Positions 7,239 through 15,290 of a stretch of 28,456 bases of DNA are shown one piece after another; positions within the stretch are counted from its first letter, which is position 1; every line of letters starts with the position of its first letter. Both the position numbers and the translations under genes were made by a program. Source of the stretch: a bacterium (lineage in GTDB: Bacteria; Auribacterota; JABMQX01); contig JABMQX010000502.1 of NCBI GenBank assembly GCA_013203085.1, positions 1 through 28,456 on the forward strand, read 5' to 3'. The notes below the pieces were generated by a model that saw only the letters and a list, made by a program, of their open reading frames with translations, searched no databases and was not told where the DNA came from.

Positions 7239-8816
7239 GTGAGAAACCCAACCCTGTCGTTGCTTTTGCTTGTATCCGTTCTCCCCTCATATTCAGGCTT
7301 GGCCCTGCCGGAAGCGCAGAGCGGCAACAGTCCCCCGAATGTCGCCATCACGTCACGTCCTGACGGCGGCACGTTCACGGCGGCCTATCCATCGCACCTT
7401 GAGTTGCCCGACCCGAGCCGGATTGATCTTTCGGCTGAGGTTTTGAGAGACAAAATCCGCGGAGGCTTATTGGGGCAAATGCTCGGAAACCTTAACGGTA
7501 TACCACATGAGATGCGGTATATAGACGAACCGGGCAATGTGACAGAATACACCCCCGCTCTTCCTCAGGGCGCCAGGACCGATGACGACACGGATCTGGA
7601 ATGGGTTTACATCTATGTGATGCAAAATGAAAACGAGATTTATCTGTCGCCCAAACGCCTTACCCAGTTATGGCAGGAACGGATCAACAAGGGAATCTGG
7701 TGTTCAAACCGATTTGCCAGACACCTCATGAATCTCGGTCTTGAACCGCCGCTGACCAGTCGGTTTGCATTGAACCCGTGGGCGGACTTCAATATCTCTG
7801 GACAGTTCTTGTGCGAGACGTTTGGCCTCCTGGCTCCGGCCATGCCCCGGACGGCCAGTCGCATCGGCTTGAACTATACCCGTGTCGCCATTGATCTCGA
7901 ACCTGCACAAACAACGCAACTCTTCTGCACCATGATCGCAACTGCCTTTCTGACCGATGACATTGAAAAGATCATTGATGCAGGCGTGGCAGCCCTCGAT
8001 CCCAAAAGCGTGATTCGAGAGATCGTGGCGGACGTTCGCGCATGGCATGAGGAATACCCGGACGACTGGCATGAGACGCGGCGACTCGTGAAGGAGAAGT
8101 ACTCGCGTCATGGTGGTGCAATGCGGGACAGAAACGGATACGAATTGAACACGGCTTCGACCATTGCGGCCTTGCTCTATGGGCAGGGAGATTTCAGTAG
8201 GACGCTCATGACCGCCTTCAACTTCGGATGGGACGCTGATAATACGGCTGCTACAGCAGGAACGATTGTAGGGGTCATCAAAGGGTACCGATGGATGCTT
8301 TCGCAAGGCTGGCAGATTGTAGACCGCTATCGGAACACGAAAAGAGAGAATATGCCCGATGACGAGACCATTACGAGTTTTGCGGATCGCGTTATTGACC
8401 TGGCAGAGCAAGTCATCGTGGAGCAGGGCGGCGAGAGACTGATCATCGATGGGAGGCCTGTCTACCGGATACGTTGTGAGCAACCCGCAAACGTCGAGAG
8501 ACTGCCGGACCTTAAAAAGCAGATGGCCGACATGAGAAGTGAAATGGGGCCTGAGATTGCCCAGGGAGTTGCCCATGGGAAATCGAAACAAGTGCTCGCC
8601 CGTTCGGCGTATCTGGCGATCTGTCTGGATATGGCCCCCGGTCTTCGGGCAAAATATCCAGCACGATGGGATAAGGCGTTGGATGCGTTGTCCGGGTCCT
8701 GGAGAGTCATGCAAAATGTCTTTTATGGTCCCGATATACCCGCGCTCTTGGAGCTCCGTGCGAAAGCGACCGCTGTGGGGCTGAGGAAACCTCTAGAAAA
8801 AAGACCTGTCTGGTAG
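7239..8816 (+). CDS. secreted ADP-ribosylglycohydrolase (ADP-ribosyl-[dinitrogen reductase] hydrolase) family protein
   Basis: The GTG at 7239 is preferred as start because AGGAGG lies 6 nt upstream and the protein then opens with a signal peptide (MRNPTLSLLLLVSVL). The product is 525 residues. The ADP-ribosylglycohydrolase fold begins near residue 70 (DKIRGGLLGQMLGN), has the metal-binding TDDDTD at 114-119 and the C-terminal metal/ribose motif GWDADNTAATAG at 330-341. About 140 residues after the catalytic domain are not recognised. Characterised DraG/ARH enzymes remove ADP-ribose from proteins in the cytoplasm; an exported version with neighbours that look like carbohydrate-active proteins more likely cleaves a glycosidic or N-glycosidic bond in an extracytoplasmic substrate. 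That role is inference. Confidence 0.85.
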   Translation: MRNPTLSLLLLVSVLPSYSGLALPEAQSGNSPPNVAITSRPDGGTFTAAYPSHLELPDPSRIDLSAEVLRDKIRGGLLGQMLGNLNGIPHEMRYIDEPGNVTEYTPALPQGARTDDDTDLEWVYIYVMQNENEIYLSPKRLTQLWQERINKGIWCSNRFARHLMNLGLEPPLTSRFALNPWADFNISGQFLCETFGLLAPAMPRTASRIGLNYTRVAIDLEPAQTTQLFCTMIATAFLTDDIEKIIDAGVAALDPKSVIREIVADVRAWHEEYPDDWHETRRLVKEKYSRHGGAMRDRNGYELNTASTIAALLYGQGDFSRTLMTAFNFGWDADNTAATAGTIVGVIKGYRWMLSQGWQIVDRYRNTKRENMPDDETITSFADRVIDLAEQVIVEQGGERLIIDGRPVYRIRCEQPANVERLPDLKKQMADMRSEMGPEIAQGVAHGKSKQVLARSAYLAICLDMAPGLRAKYPARWDKALDALSGSWRVMQNVFYGPDIPALLELRAKATAVGLRKPLEKRPVW

Positions 8817-9289
8817 CGGTTCGAGGGCGCCATCTCAGTCTCCATCCGCTTTTTTCTTAGCGAGCTTTGCGCCTTTGCGAGAGGTCTGCTCCGTCCCGTT
8901 TGTCTCGCCAAGACGCCGAGAGCGCAAAGGAAGATCGAATCCTGCAGGTGTTCCGTGCGCCGTTTGTCACCCTCAGCCCGGCGTCTTGGGCGCCCGACAA
9001 TCGCATCAGTTCTATGTTCTGCCTTGACTGATGAGCTTCTGCGTAATGATTTGGACGATTATGTCGGTTCGTTCCGAACCTGCTCGATGCAGTCGGCTCT
9101 AAAAAGCGGGCGTGCTTGACCACGAGAACATCGCGTCTGCCACGGAGGGCGTCATGTGCGGAGGTCTTCCGAATTGAGGGAGCGATGAACGCGACAGCAG
9201 CGACGCGAGTCAGTTCTTGCTGGAAGTCCACGTGATTTCTAAAACGCCAGTACAGTAGAAAGCCCAGCAGTCTCCGTGAGGACAGAGCT
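8817..9289. other. intergenic region with an inverted repeat, no gene
   Basis: No coding region is supported. Near the left end is an imperfect hairpin: 8869-8882 pairs with 8903-8916 (14 positions, two mismatches, 20-nt loop), and CTTTGCGC at 8865-8872 also recurs as its complement at 8922-8929. The CTTTGCG/GCGAGAG words resemble short interspersed repeats seen between genes in several environmental bacteria. The remainder of the region shows nothing. Confidence 0.4.
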
Positions 9290-9898
9290 ATGAACATGAG
9301 AAACATTGTCGTGCTTTTCAGCCTTCTGCTGCACTGCCCCATAGCCTGGGGCACAGCGTATCATGTTGCTCAGCAATACTCTAACGCCTCCGATGGCAAT
9401 CGTGGCACAGCAGATTCGCCATGGAAGACCCTCTCGAAGGCAGCCGAAATCCTGGAACCGGGGGACACAGTAGTTGTCCACTCTGGGGTTTATCGCGAAC
9501 AGGTCGAACCGGGTCGCAGTGGAACGCGCGAAATGCCCATCACCTACCGGGCAGCCGAGGGTGAAGAAGTGATTATTACGGGTGCGGATATCATCAGGGG
9601 CTGGACACCTGCCAAAGGCACTATCTGGAAGAAGCAGGTCTGGCCTTACCGATTCCGAACGCATCCGAATGACGAGCGCCACCGCCTTATCGGCCGGTGC
9701 GAACAGGTCATCGTTGATGGCGAGCTTCTCAAGCAAGTCGCGAAGCTGGACGACATGGCCGCCGGCACCTTCTGCGCTGACGCGAAGGGGAAGGTCGTTC
9801 TTAAGGGTGGAACGACGAAAGAGCGACATCTCCAATGTGTTCGGTCTTCATCAGCCCATAGCGGAGGCATACTATGCGTGTTCGACTCGTTGCCTTGA
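9290..9898 (+). CDS. short secreted right-handed beta-helix protein, probably truncated
   Basis: This 202-residue product has a signal peptide (MNMRNIVVLFSLLLHCPIAWG, cleavage about residue 21-22) and then the opening of a pectate-lyase-like beta-helix: DSPWKTLSKAAEILEPGDTVVVHSG, then VYREQVEPGRSGT and PITYRAAEGEEVIITGAD, interrupted here for description. Proteins with this opening normally continue for several hundred residues of coils. Here recognisable homology stops around residue 165 and the end overlaps the next gene by 25 nt in another frame. The likely reading is a truncated gene whose 3' part was lost when the downstream gene came to lie here. GAGGAC upstream of ATG 9290 supports the start. 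It may still be expressed, but a complete fold is doubtful. Confidence 0.6.
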   Translation: MNMRNIVVLFSLLLHCPIAWGTAYHVAQQYSNASDGNRGTADSPWKTLSKAAEILEPGDTVVVHSGVYREQVEPGRSGTREMPITYRAAEGEEVIITGADIIRGWTPAKGTIWKKQVWPYRFRTHPNDERHRLIGRCEQVIVDGELLKQVAKLDDMAAGTFCADAKGKVVLKGGTTKERHLQCVRSSSAHSGGILCVFDSLP

Positions 9899-12138
9899 TA
9901 GTTGGCGTTTTCAGTGCGAGTGTTGCAGGCGGCACTCCCGCAGAAAACAAGCCCAATGAGATAGCTCGTAGTCCATTAGACCCCCGGGGCAAAATCCATA
10001 TCCCGATTGGCATACCCAACACACTCGATACGCTGAAGACGTTTGTCGAGGCGGAAGGCAGCTTCTCCCCCGGCGTCGGTAGCTACGGAATCTACTTCTG
10101 GTTATTTGACAAGGCAACCGAGAAGCTAATCGCGCCGACGATGGATGGTGTGCCTTGCGAGCATGGCCTTGCTAAGGGAGGGCTGCTGGTCCCGTGGTCG
10201 AAATGGGAGGCCGGGGACGTTATCGTCAAGACAGAGGTCTGCCACGTGCAGCGCGGTTCGCCCGCGGGCCCAGTCCACGTCGTCGGCGCCAGAGCTATGT
10301 TGACCAACACATCGAAAAACACCAGGCAGGTCGCGCTCTACGTGTCGCTGCGGCCGCTCGGGCCGGCTGGTTTCGAAGTCAAGAAACTGAGCGTGAGCGA
10401 CAAAGGCGATGCGCTGCTCGTGGACGGGCACCCCGCACTCGTGGCGAAGCGGCTGCCGACGAATGTGGGCGTTCTGGCAAATGATACGGTTGGCGAATCT
10501 GCCATGCGAGGTGAAGTGCCGGAAGGAACGTGCGCCGCCTCAGAGAGTGGCGATTGCTCTGGTGTGATGCGTTTCGACCTAAATGTCCCCCCAGGCAAGA
10601 CAGAGGCGATTCGAGTCGTCTGTCCGGTTCTTCCCGGCCGTCGCGCTGCGAGGCACAAATGGGTTGACCTCGGCCAGAACGCGCTTGCCGATCTCGCCGA
10701 GTTGAACCCGCCAATGGGTGGGATTCTGCAACCGGATCCGGGTTTGGCTTACTACCGGCAGATCGAGACGGACAACTTGTTCAGAGAAGCTGCTGAATAT
10801 TGGAAAAGGATCGTCAGTAGGGTAAGCGTAGAAGTGCCGAATCCCCGTTGGAGGGAAAGCTTGGCGGCTATCCTCTCGCATGCGAGTCTCTGCATGAACG
10901 AGGGCGCGCCGGACGTGGCCGTCGTGAACTATAACGTCTTCAATCGGGACGGTGTGTATGTCGCCAACATGTTGCAAAAAGCGGGTGTGAACAAATTGGC
11001 GGAAACGGCGCTGGATTACTTCCTCTCTCATCCTTTCAACGGGCGTGCCTATCCCGAAGCCGATAACCCCGGTCAGATCCTTTGGTGTCTGGGTGAGCAT
11101 TGGTGCTTCACCCGCGACGAACCGTGGTTGCACCGCGTTTACCCTTCGGCGAGAAAGATCGCAGCCATGATCGAGTATTACCGAACGACCCAGGGACCGC
11201 ATTGGGTCAGCACTCACAGCCTGGATTTTGGCCCTTCCTTGCCCAGGGAGAGGCGCCAGGAGCTTAAGCCCGGCCGCTGCGATGGATACAACCCTCAGTA
11301 CACGGAGGCGTTTGATATCGCTGGTCTGCGCGGCGCAGCCGTCCTTGCCGAAGCGCTCGGAAGAAGCGATGACGCTAAGGAATGGACGGCTCTTGCCAAT
11401 TCTCTCCTCGAGAGTTACGACAAAAGGTTCGCCATGCGATTGCCGAAAGGTTACGGAAGCTTCTCCGTCCTCTGGCCTTGCCGGCTCTACCGGCTGAACG
11501 AGGGCAAAGCTTACGAGCAGTTCAAGGATATCGGAGGGCAGGGTCCCGACGGTTGGCGATACTTCCCTCTCGCCACCGCGCACCAGGGGCTGCTGACAGG
11601 GAATCGGGAAGCTGGCTATGCGACCATAGAACGACACCTCACGCATGGCCAGATGCGCGGGTGGTATGCTTTTGACGAAGGAGGGGGAAGCGGCTCCGGC
11701 GGTTGGCATCGCCTGAGGACAACATGGACACGAAGCGTGGATAGGCCGGGCGATAATCGAAGCGTGGCCATGCCCCACGGCTGGGCGATTGCGGAATTCT
11801 GGCTTCTCCTGCGCGATTGCCTGGTGTTCGAGGACAATGGCAGGCTTGTGCTGTTCGCTGGCATCCCTGAAGCATGGTTCCGGCACAAAGCCGGCATGGC
11901 CATCCAGAACCTTCCGACGCACTTCGGCAAGCTGACCATGCGGTGGATACCAAGCGACCGCGGCGCGACGCTGAAGATTGGTTCTGAGGCCGAACCACCC
12001 GAAGGATTCGCCTTGCGGTTACCGAAATCACTAAAGGCAAAAGTCAGGATTGCCGGACAACCTCTGAAAGCAACGTCCGCCCGAGAATTCACATTGCCGG
12101 TGAAGACGCGACAGGCGAATATTCGTTTCGGTGGATGA
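9874..12138 (+). CDS. secreted six-hairpin (alpha/alpha toroid) glycosidase-like protein
   Basis: This 754-residue protein has a signal peptide (MRVRLVALIVGVFSASVAGG) and GGAGG 7 nt before its ATG. The first 290 residues look beta-rich (the sandwich found before toroid glycosidases), and residues about 300-680 have the alternating helices of an (alpha/alpha)6 barrel, with WCLGEHWCFTRDEPWL, HWVSTHSLDFGPS, GYNPQYTEAFDIAG and MPHGWAIAEFWLLLRD as likely active-site segments. A short beta domain ends in LPVKTRQANIRFGG. The family number is not recognised; GH families with six-hairpin folds (such as GH15, GH65, GH78, GH95) are the comparison set. It probably acts on oligosaccharides outside the cytoplasm. 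The last 44 nt of the gene and 20 nt beyond recur at 16877-16940. Confidence 0.7.
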   Translation: MRVRLVALIVGVFSASVAGGTPAENKPNEIARSPLDPRGKIHIPIGIPNTLDTLKTFVEAEGSFSPGVGSYGIYFWLFDKATEKLIAPTMDGVPCEHGLAKGGLLVPWSKWEAGDVIVKTEVCHVQRGSPAGPVHVVGARAMLTNTSKNTRQVALYVSLRPLGPAGFEVKKLSVSDKGDALLVDGHPALVAKRLPTNVGVLANDTVGESAMRGEVPEGTCAASESGDCSGVMRFDLNVPPGKTEAIRVVCPVLPGRRAARHKWVDLGQNALADLAELNPPMGGILQPDPGLAYYRQIETDNLFREAAEYWKRIVSRVSVEVPNPRWRESLAAILSHASLCMNEGAPDVAVVNYNVFNRDGVYVANMLQKAGVNKLAETALDYFLSHPFNGRAYPEADNPGQILWCLGEHWCFTRDEPWLHRVYPSARKIAAMIEYYRTTQGPHWVSTHSLDFGPSLPRERRQELKPGRCDGYNPQYTEAFDIAGLRGAAVLAEALGRSDDAKEWTALANSLLESYDKRFAMRLPKGYGSFSVLWPCRLYRLNEGKAYEQFKDIGGQGPDGWRYFPLATAHQGLLTGNREAGYATIERHLTHGQMRGWYAFDEGGGSGSGGWHRLRTTWTRSVDRPGDNRSVAMPHGWAIAEFWLLLRDCLVFEDNGRLVLFAGIPEAWFRHKAGMAIQNLPTHFGKLTMRWIPSDRGATLKIGSEAEPPEGFALRLPKSLKAKVRIAGQPLKATSAREFTLPVKTRQANIRFGG

Positions 12139-12158
12139 TGCCTGGCACTCGGCGCGCG
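12095..12158 (+). repeat. 64-bp direct repeat, copy 1 (end of glycosidase-like gene)
   Basis: This segment covers the last codons and stop of the glycosidase-like gene plus about 20 nt beyond. It matches 16877-16940 at 60 of 64 positions without gaps, and similarity ends abruptly at both sides. See the matching copy and the finding. Confidence 0.85.
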
Positions 12159-12172
12159 CTGATGCTTTCGGG

Positions 12173-12206
12173 GGGGTGCAGTGTTTCTGCACCCCAACAT
12201 ATGTTG
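12173..12206 (+). terminator. hairpin and palindrome after the glycosidase-like gene
   Basis: GGGGTGCAG (12173-12181) and CTGCACCCC (12187-12195) form a perfect 9-bp stem with a 5-nt loop, 35 nt after the stop codon. Directly after it comes a perfect 12-bp palindrome CAACATATGTTG (12195-12206). There is no clear T-run, so a terminator role is plausible but not certain; the palindrome could be a protein-binding site. Confidence 0.4.
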
Positions 12207-12603
12207 ATAATTTGCAACTGAGAGACGCACACCGAGGGAGTCCGGTTCTTTCGCATCCTCTTGCGCCGCAGTCAATAGCTCACCTCGGCAGGCTCCGGCA
12301 AACTTCTTGCACCAGACATCCCCCACCGATCGGCATCACGGCCATGAATGTGTATTATAGGCAACGCATGCTGAGTCAGGATCCATCTGACATCGCATTC
12401 GCGGGCACTCGAAAGGCCGATCCTTGATTGCAGTGATCCTTGTCCGGGAATCGGGCGGAAGATTGTTCGCAAGGTGGGGCTCCGCCGGCCCACGAATCGG
12501 AAGTGAGTCGCTTTTGTTTCGTCAGAGAGGCGCTTGAGCGGCTGTGCCTTTGATTCCCCCGGCCGACAGAGAAAAGAACTGGGGAAGCGGAAAGGAGGTG
12601 CCA
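12207..12603. other. intergenic region, no gene seen
   Basis: Apart from the hairpin and palindrome at its left edge, nothing recognisable is present until the strong ribosome-binding site AAAGGAGGTG at 12591-12600. Open frames here have no family resemblance. Confidence 0.4.
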
Positions 12604-12822
12604 ATGAAGTGCCCGATGCATGGATGCAGGCATTGGAATGCAGGAACCGAGGATTGCGACTATTGCAGACTTTGCAAAGGCCTTTGCCACGACAGTGGCC
12701 ACCGGGCTTACGACGTGTACGGGGCGGAGCTGAAACCGGAAATCATCAACGGTGAGCCGATAGTGGTCTGCCACGAATTCGAGCGGGCAAACGCGCCAGT
12801 GGTGCACAGCAGGCCGAGATGA
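12604..12822 (+). CDS. small Cys/His-rich protein coupled to the GspE-like ATPase gene
   Basis: ATG 12604 has one of the strongest ribosome-binding sites in the window (AAAGGAGGTG, 3 nt upstream of the start), and the stop overlaps the start of the ATPase gene by 4 nt (ATGA), so the two are translationally coupled. The 72-residue product has seven cysteines (3, 8, 18, 21, 24, 28, 56) and several histidines (6, 10, 29, 33, 57). The cluster CDYCRLCKGLCHDSGH looks like a zinc- or iron-sulfur-binding knuckle. No signal peptide is present. No named family is recognised. Because the partner ATPase also ends in a zinc-finger-like domain, the small protein may interact with it or regulate it; this is inference from gene coupling only. 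Confidence 0.75.
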   Translation: MKCPMHGCRHWNAGTEDCDYCRLCKGLCHDSGHRAYDVYGAELKPEIINGEPIVVCHEFERANAPVVHSRPR

Positions 12823-14807
12823 TAACCGCGGATATTCGGCGAAGCTGGAAGAAACGTATGAAGAAAAAATCCACAGATATGCTCATAGATAGAGCGATGG
12901 CGACAGCGTCTCAGCTTGAAGTAGCCGAGCAGACTCAGCTCGAGACCGGCGGCAACCTGGCCGACGTCCGGGGAAAGGGAAACTATGTCTCGAAGGAGGT
13001 CCCGGCCCAACAGAGCGGTGCGAATTCCGATGTCCCTAAGATCAACCTGTCGTTGGACCTCATTGACCCGGACGCAGCTAAGGTGATCTCACCCGAGATG
13101 GCCCAGCATTACAAGATCATTCCTATCGTGGTCGACGGCGGCATTCTCAAAGTCGCAATGGCTGATCCTCTGGACCTGATCGCCATTGACAATGTGAGGA
13201 TGGCATCGGGGCTGACCATCGAACCAGTGGCTTGTGGTCAGGATAAGATTCTTAAGGCAATCGACTTTTTCTTTGGAAGGAACGGAAAGCACCTGAAAGT
13301 TCATGAGGCCTGGCGAGACTCAAGCGTCCAGTATCTCAATCGTGGAGGCGAAGAGGACGCCTTGGAAACGGACGAGGTGGAGGATGCTCCTACTGTCAGA
13401 TTGCTCAATTCTACTCTGGCTCGGGCCGTTGACGACGGCGCCAGTGACATTCATATCGAGCCCGCGGAGGATGCGGGCAGGGTGCGCTTTCGGCTGGACG
13501 GGATATTGCACCGAGTGAATGTCCTGCCGCGACAAGTGATTGCTCGGCTGATTTCGAGGATCAAGATCCTTTCTTCGCTGGATATTGCCGAAAAAAGAAT
13601 TCCTCAAGACGGAAGGTTCTTTGTCCGATGCAAACAGAAGGATATCGACTTGCGAGTCGCTACGCTGCCAACCATCTATGGCGAGTCTTGCGTCATCAGA
13701 TTGTTGGACCAATCGAAATCGAACATCCGGCTGGAGAGCATAGGTTTCACACAGGATCAACGGGAGCTGATTGTCAGGGCTCTGGGTAAGACCGCTGGCC
13801 TTGTGCTCGTTACAGGGCCCACAGGAAGTGGCAAGACCACAACTCTTTGCGCGATGTTAAATCACGTGAATTCCCTCGAGAAAAAGACCATCACTATCGA
13901 AGACCCCGTCGAGTACAGGCTGAGTGTTGTCAACCAGATCACAACGAATCCGGTGGGGGGGCTGACATTCGCCTCAGCGCTGCGATCGATTTTGAGGAAC
14001 GACCCCGATATCATTCTGGTTGGCGAGATAAGAGATGCAGAGAGCGCAGCGATCGCTGTGCAGGCGTCTCTGACCGGGCATCTGTTATTGAGTACCCTTC
14101 ACACGACAGGTACCGCCGAGAGCCTTATGAGGCTCATCGACCTCGGGCTTGAGCCATTTTACGTCCGGGAGGTCGTCGATTTGATTGTTGCCCAGAGATT
14201 GGTGCGGGTTCTCTGCAAGGAGTGTAAGGAACCCTACAATCCTTCCCCTGAGGTCAGGGCGAGCCTGGGAGGCATCGATGGCGGCCTGACCCTATTCAGG
14301 GCCGTGGGGTGCCCGGAATGCCGCAAGTCTGGGTATAAGGGCAGGACGGCGGTTTTTGAGGTGCTGTCCATGACAGATTCGGTGCGCCGAATCCTTATGC
14401 CGGGCACGAGGGCGGCAGTCGTGAGGGAACTTGCCAGGAAAGAGGGGATGAACACCTCCTGGGAGTCGGCCGTGGGAAAAGTATTGCAAGGGGAGACTTC
14501 TGTCGAAGAGATAAGGAAGCACGTGCCGGGCAACCCCGAGGCTGATGCCGGGGTTGGCCTGGCGCCCCGTATGAGTGCAGGAAGCAACATAGCGGCACGT
14601 GGGCGGAAGAAGGCGGAAAAAAGCACGAATGAGGCGGCCTGCTTGATTCACCTTGGGGAAAGGATTGTCGGAAACTGTTACGACTGCCAAAAACCTCTTT
14701 GCAGAAAATGCGTGGGCGCGGAAAAAGGCTACAGATTGCTGTGTAAAGAATGCACGGCGTGCCTGAGAATGCTGCGTGAAAGCTGTGCCGTCAAAGATAC
14801 AGTGTGA
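12819..14807 (+). CDS. GspE/PilB family secretion ATPase with C-terminal B-box-like zinc finger
   Basis: This 662-residue protein has an N-terminal GspE/MshE-type domain (about 72-155), then the hexameric ATPase: Walker A GPTGSGKTT (333-341), Asp box TIEDPVE (359-365), Walker B with ILVGEIRD (399-406), His box LTGHLLLSTLHTT (418-430) and the tetracysteine zinc site Cys466/469/498/501. After a linker, residues 608-648 add C-x2-H-x8-C-x2-C-x4-C-x2-C-x10-C-x2-C, the spacing of a B-box zinc finger, which is not part of ordinary GspE/PilB. Such ATPases drive type II secretion or type IV pili, but no other secretion or pilus gene is nearby. ATG 12819 overlaps the Cys-rich gene; ATG 12858 is an alternative start. 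Confidence 0.93.
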   Translation: MITADIRRSWKKRMKKKSTDMLIDRAMATASQLEVAEQTQLETGGNLADVRGKGNYVSKEVPAQQSGANSDVPKINLSLDLIDPDAAKVISPEMAQHYKIIPIVVDGGILKVAMADPLDLIAIDNVRMASGLTIEPVACGQDKILKAIDFFFGRNGKHLKVHEAWRDSSVQYLNRGGEEDALETDEVEDAPTVRLLNSTLARAVDDGASDIHIEPAEDAGRVRFRLDGILHRVNVLPRQVIARLISRIKILSSLDIAEKRIPQDGRFFVRCKQKDIDLRVATLPTIYGESCVIRLLDQSKSNIRLESIGFTQDQRELIVRALGKTAGLVLVTGPTGSGKTTTLCAMLNHVNSLEKKTITIEDPVEYRLSVVNQITTNPVGGLTFASALRSILRNDPDIILVGEIRDAESAAIAVQASLTGHLLLSTLHTTGTAESLMRLIDLGLEPFYVREVVDLIVAQRLVRVLCKECKEPYNPSPEVRASLGGIDGGLTLFRAVGCPECRKSGYKGRTAVFEVLSMTDSVRRILMPGTRAAVVRELARKEGMNTSWESAVGKVLQGETSVEEIRKHVPGNPEADAGVGLAPRMSAGSNIAARGRKKAEKSTNEAACLIHLGERIVGNCYDCQKPLCRKCVGAEKGYRLLCKECTACLRMLRESCAVKDTV

Positions 14808-15290
14808 CCTGGTCTGCGCAAACATCCACCTTACAAAAATGCTCAGCGCTGGGGACGTGAAGCCTAAGAAGCTTCCAGTTTACGAAATAGAGAGACTCGT
14901 GTCGGCGGAACGTTGTTCCCGAATTACTCCAATATGGGACAGAACGTACCAGCCATCTGTCAGGTGCCGGAGACTGTGAAGTATCTTCCCCCCGGAATGA
15001 TCGGGGAGCCTCGCACATGGACAATACAGGAGAATGACATGGGGGGAGATCTGATGAGCAAAAGGTTTCCATCTGCGAGGGAGAAGGTTGGAAACAGTTC
15101 GCATTTGGCGCGTGGGCAGAAGGTGCTCCCGAGACGATCAAACACGGTTGGCAAATGCTCTGCGGCGAAGCAATGTTACCGCCGTGAGGCCAACAGATCA
15201 GAACCACGGTAGTTTGGAAACACGGGCTTCCAGAGGCGCATAGAAGACATACCTTTAGGTAGCCAGAGCGCAGATGGAGAGGAGATAGCA
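14808..15290. other. intergenic region, no confident gene
   Basis: A 52-codon frame at 15054-15212 has GGGGGAG just upstream of its ATG, but its product is very basic, resembles no family and shows no coding pattern, so it is not called. A short hairpin CCCCG-7 nt-CGGGG lies near 14989-15005. Nothing else was recognised before the beta-helix gene. Confidence 0.4.

Noticed and set aside
10579..11922. Minus-strand open frame of 447 codons
   Set aside because: Antisense of the glycosidase-like gene, without start context or recognisable motifs.
15054..15212. 52-codon frame with a purine-rich ribosome-binding-like sequence
   Set aside because: The product is very basic and low in coding character and resembles nothing; support is too thin for a gene call.
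14808..15290. A cyclic di-GMP or other riboswitch before the beta-helix gene
   Set aside because: No conserved core of a known class could be found; only a 5-bp stem is present.
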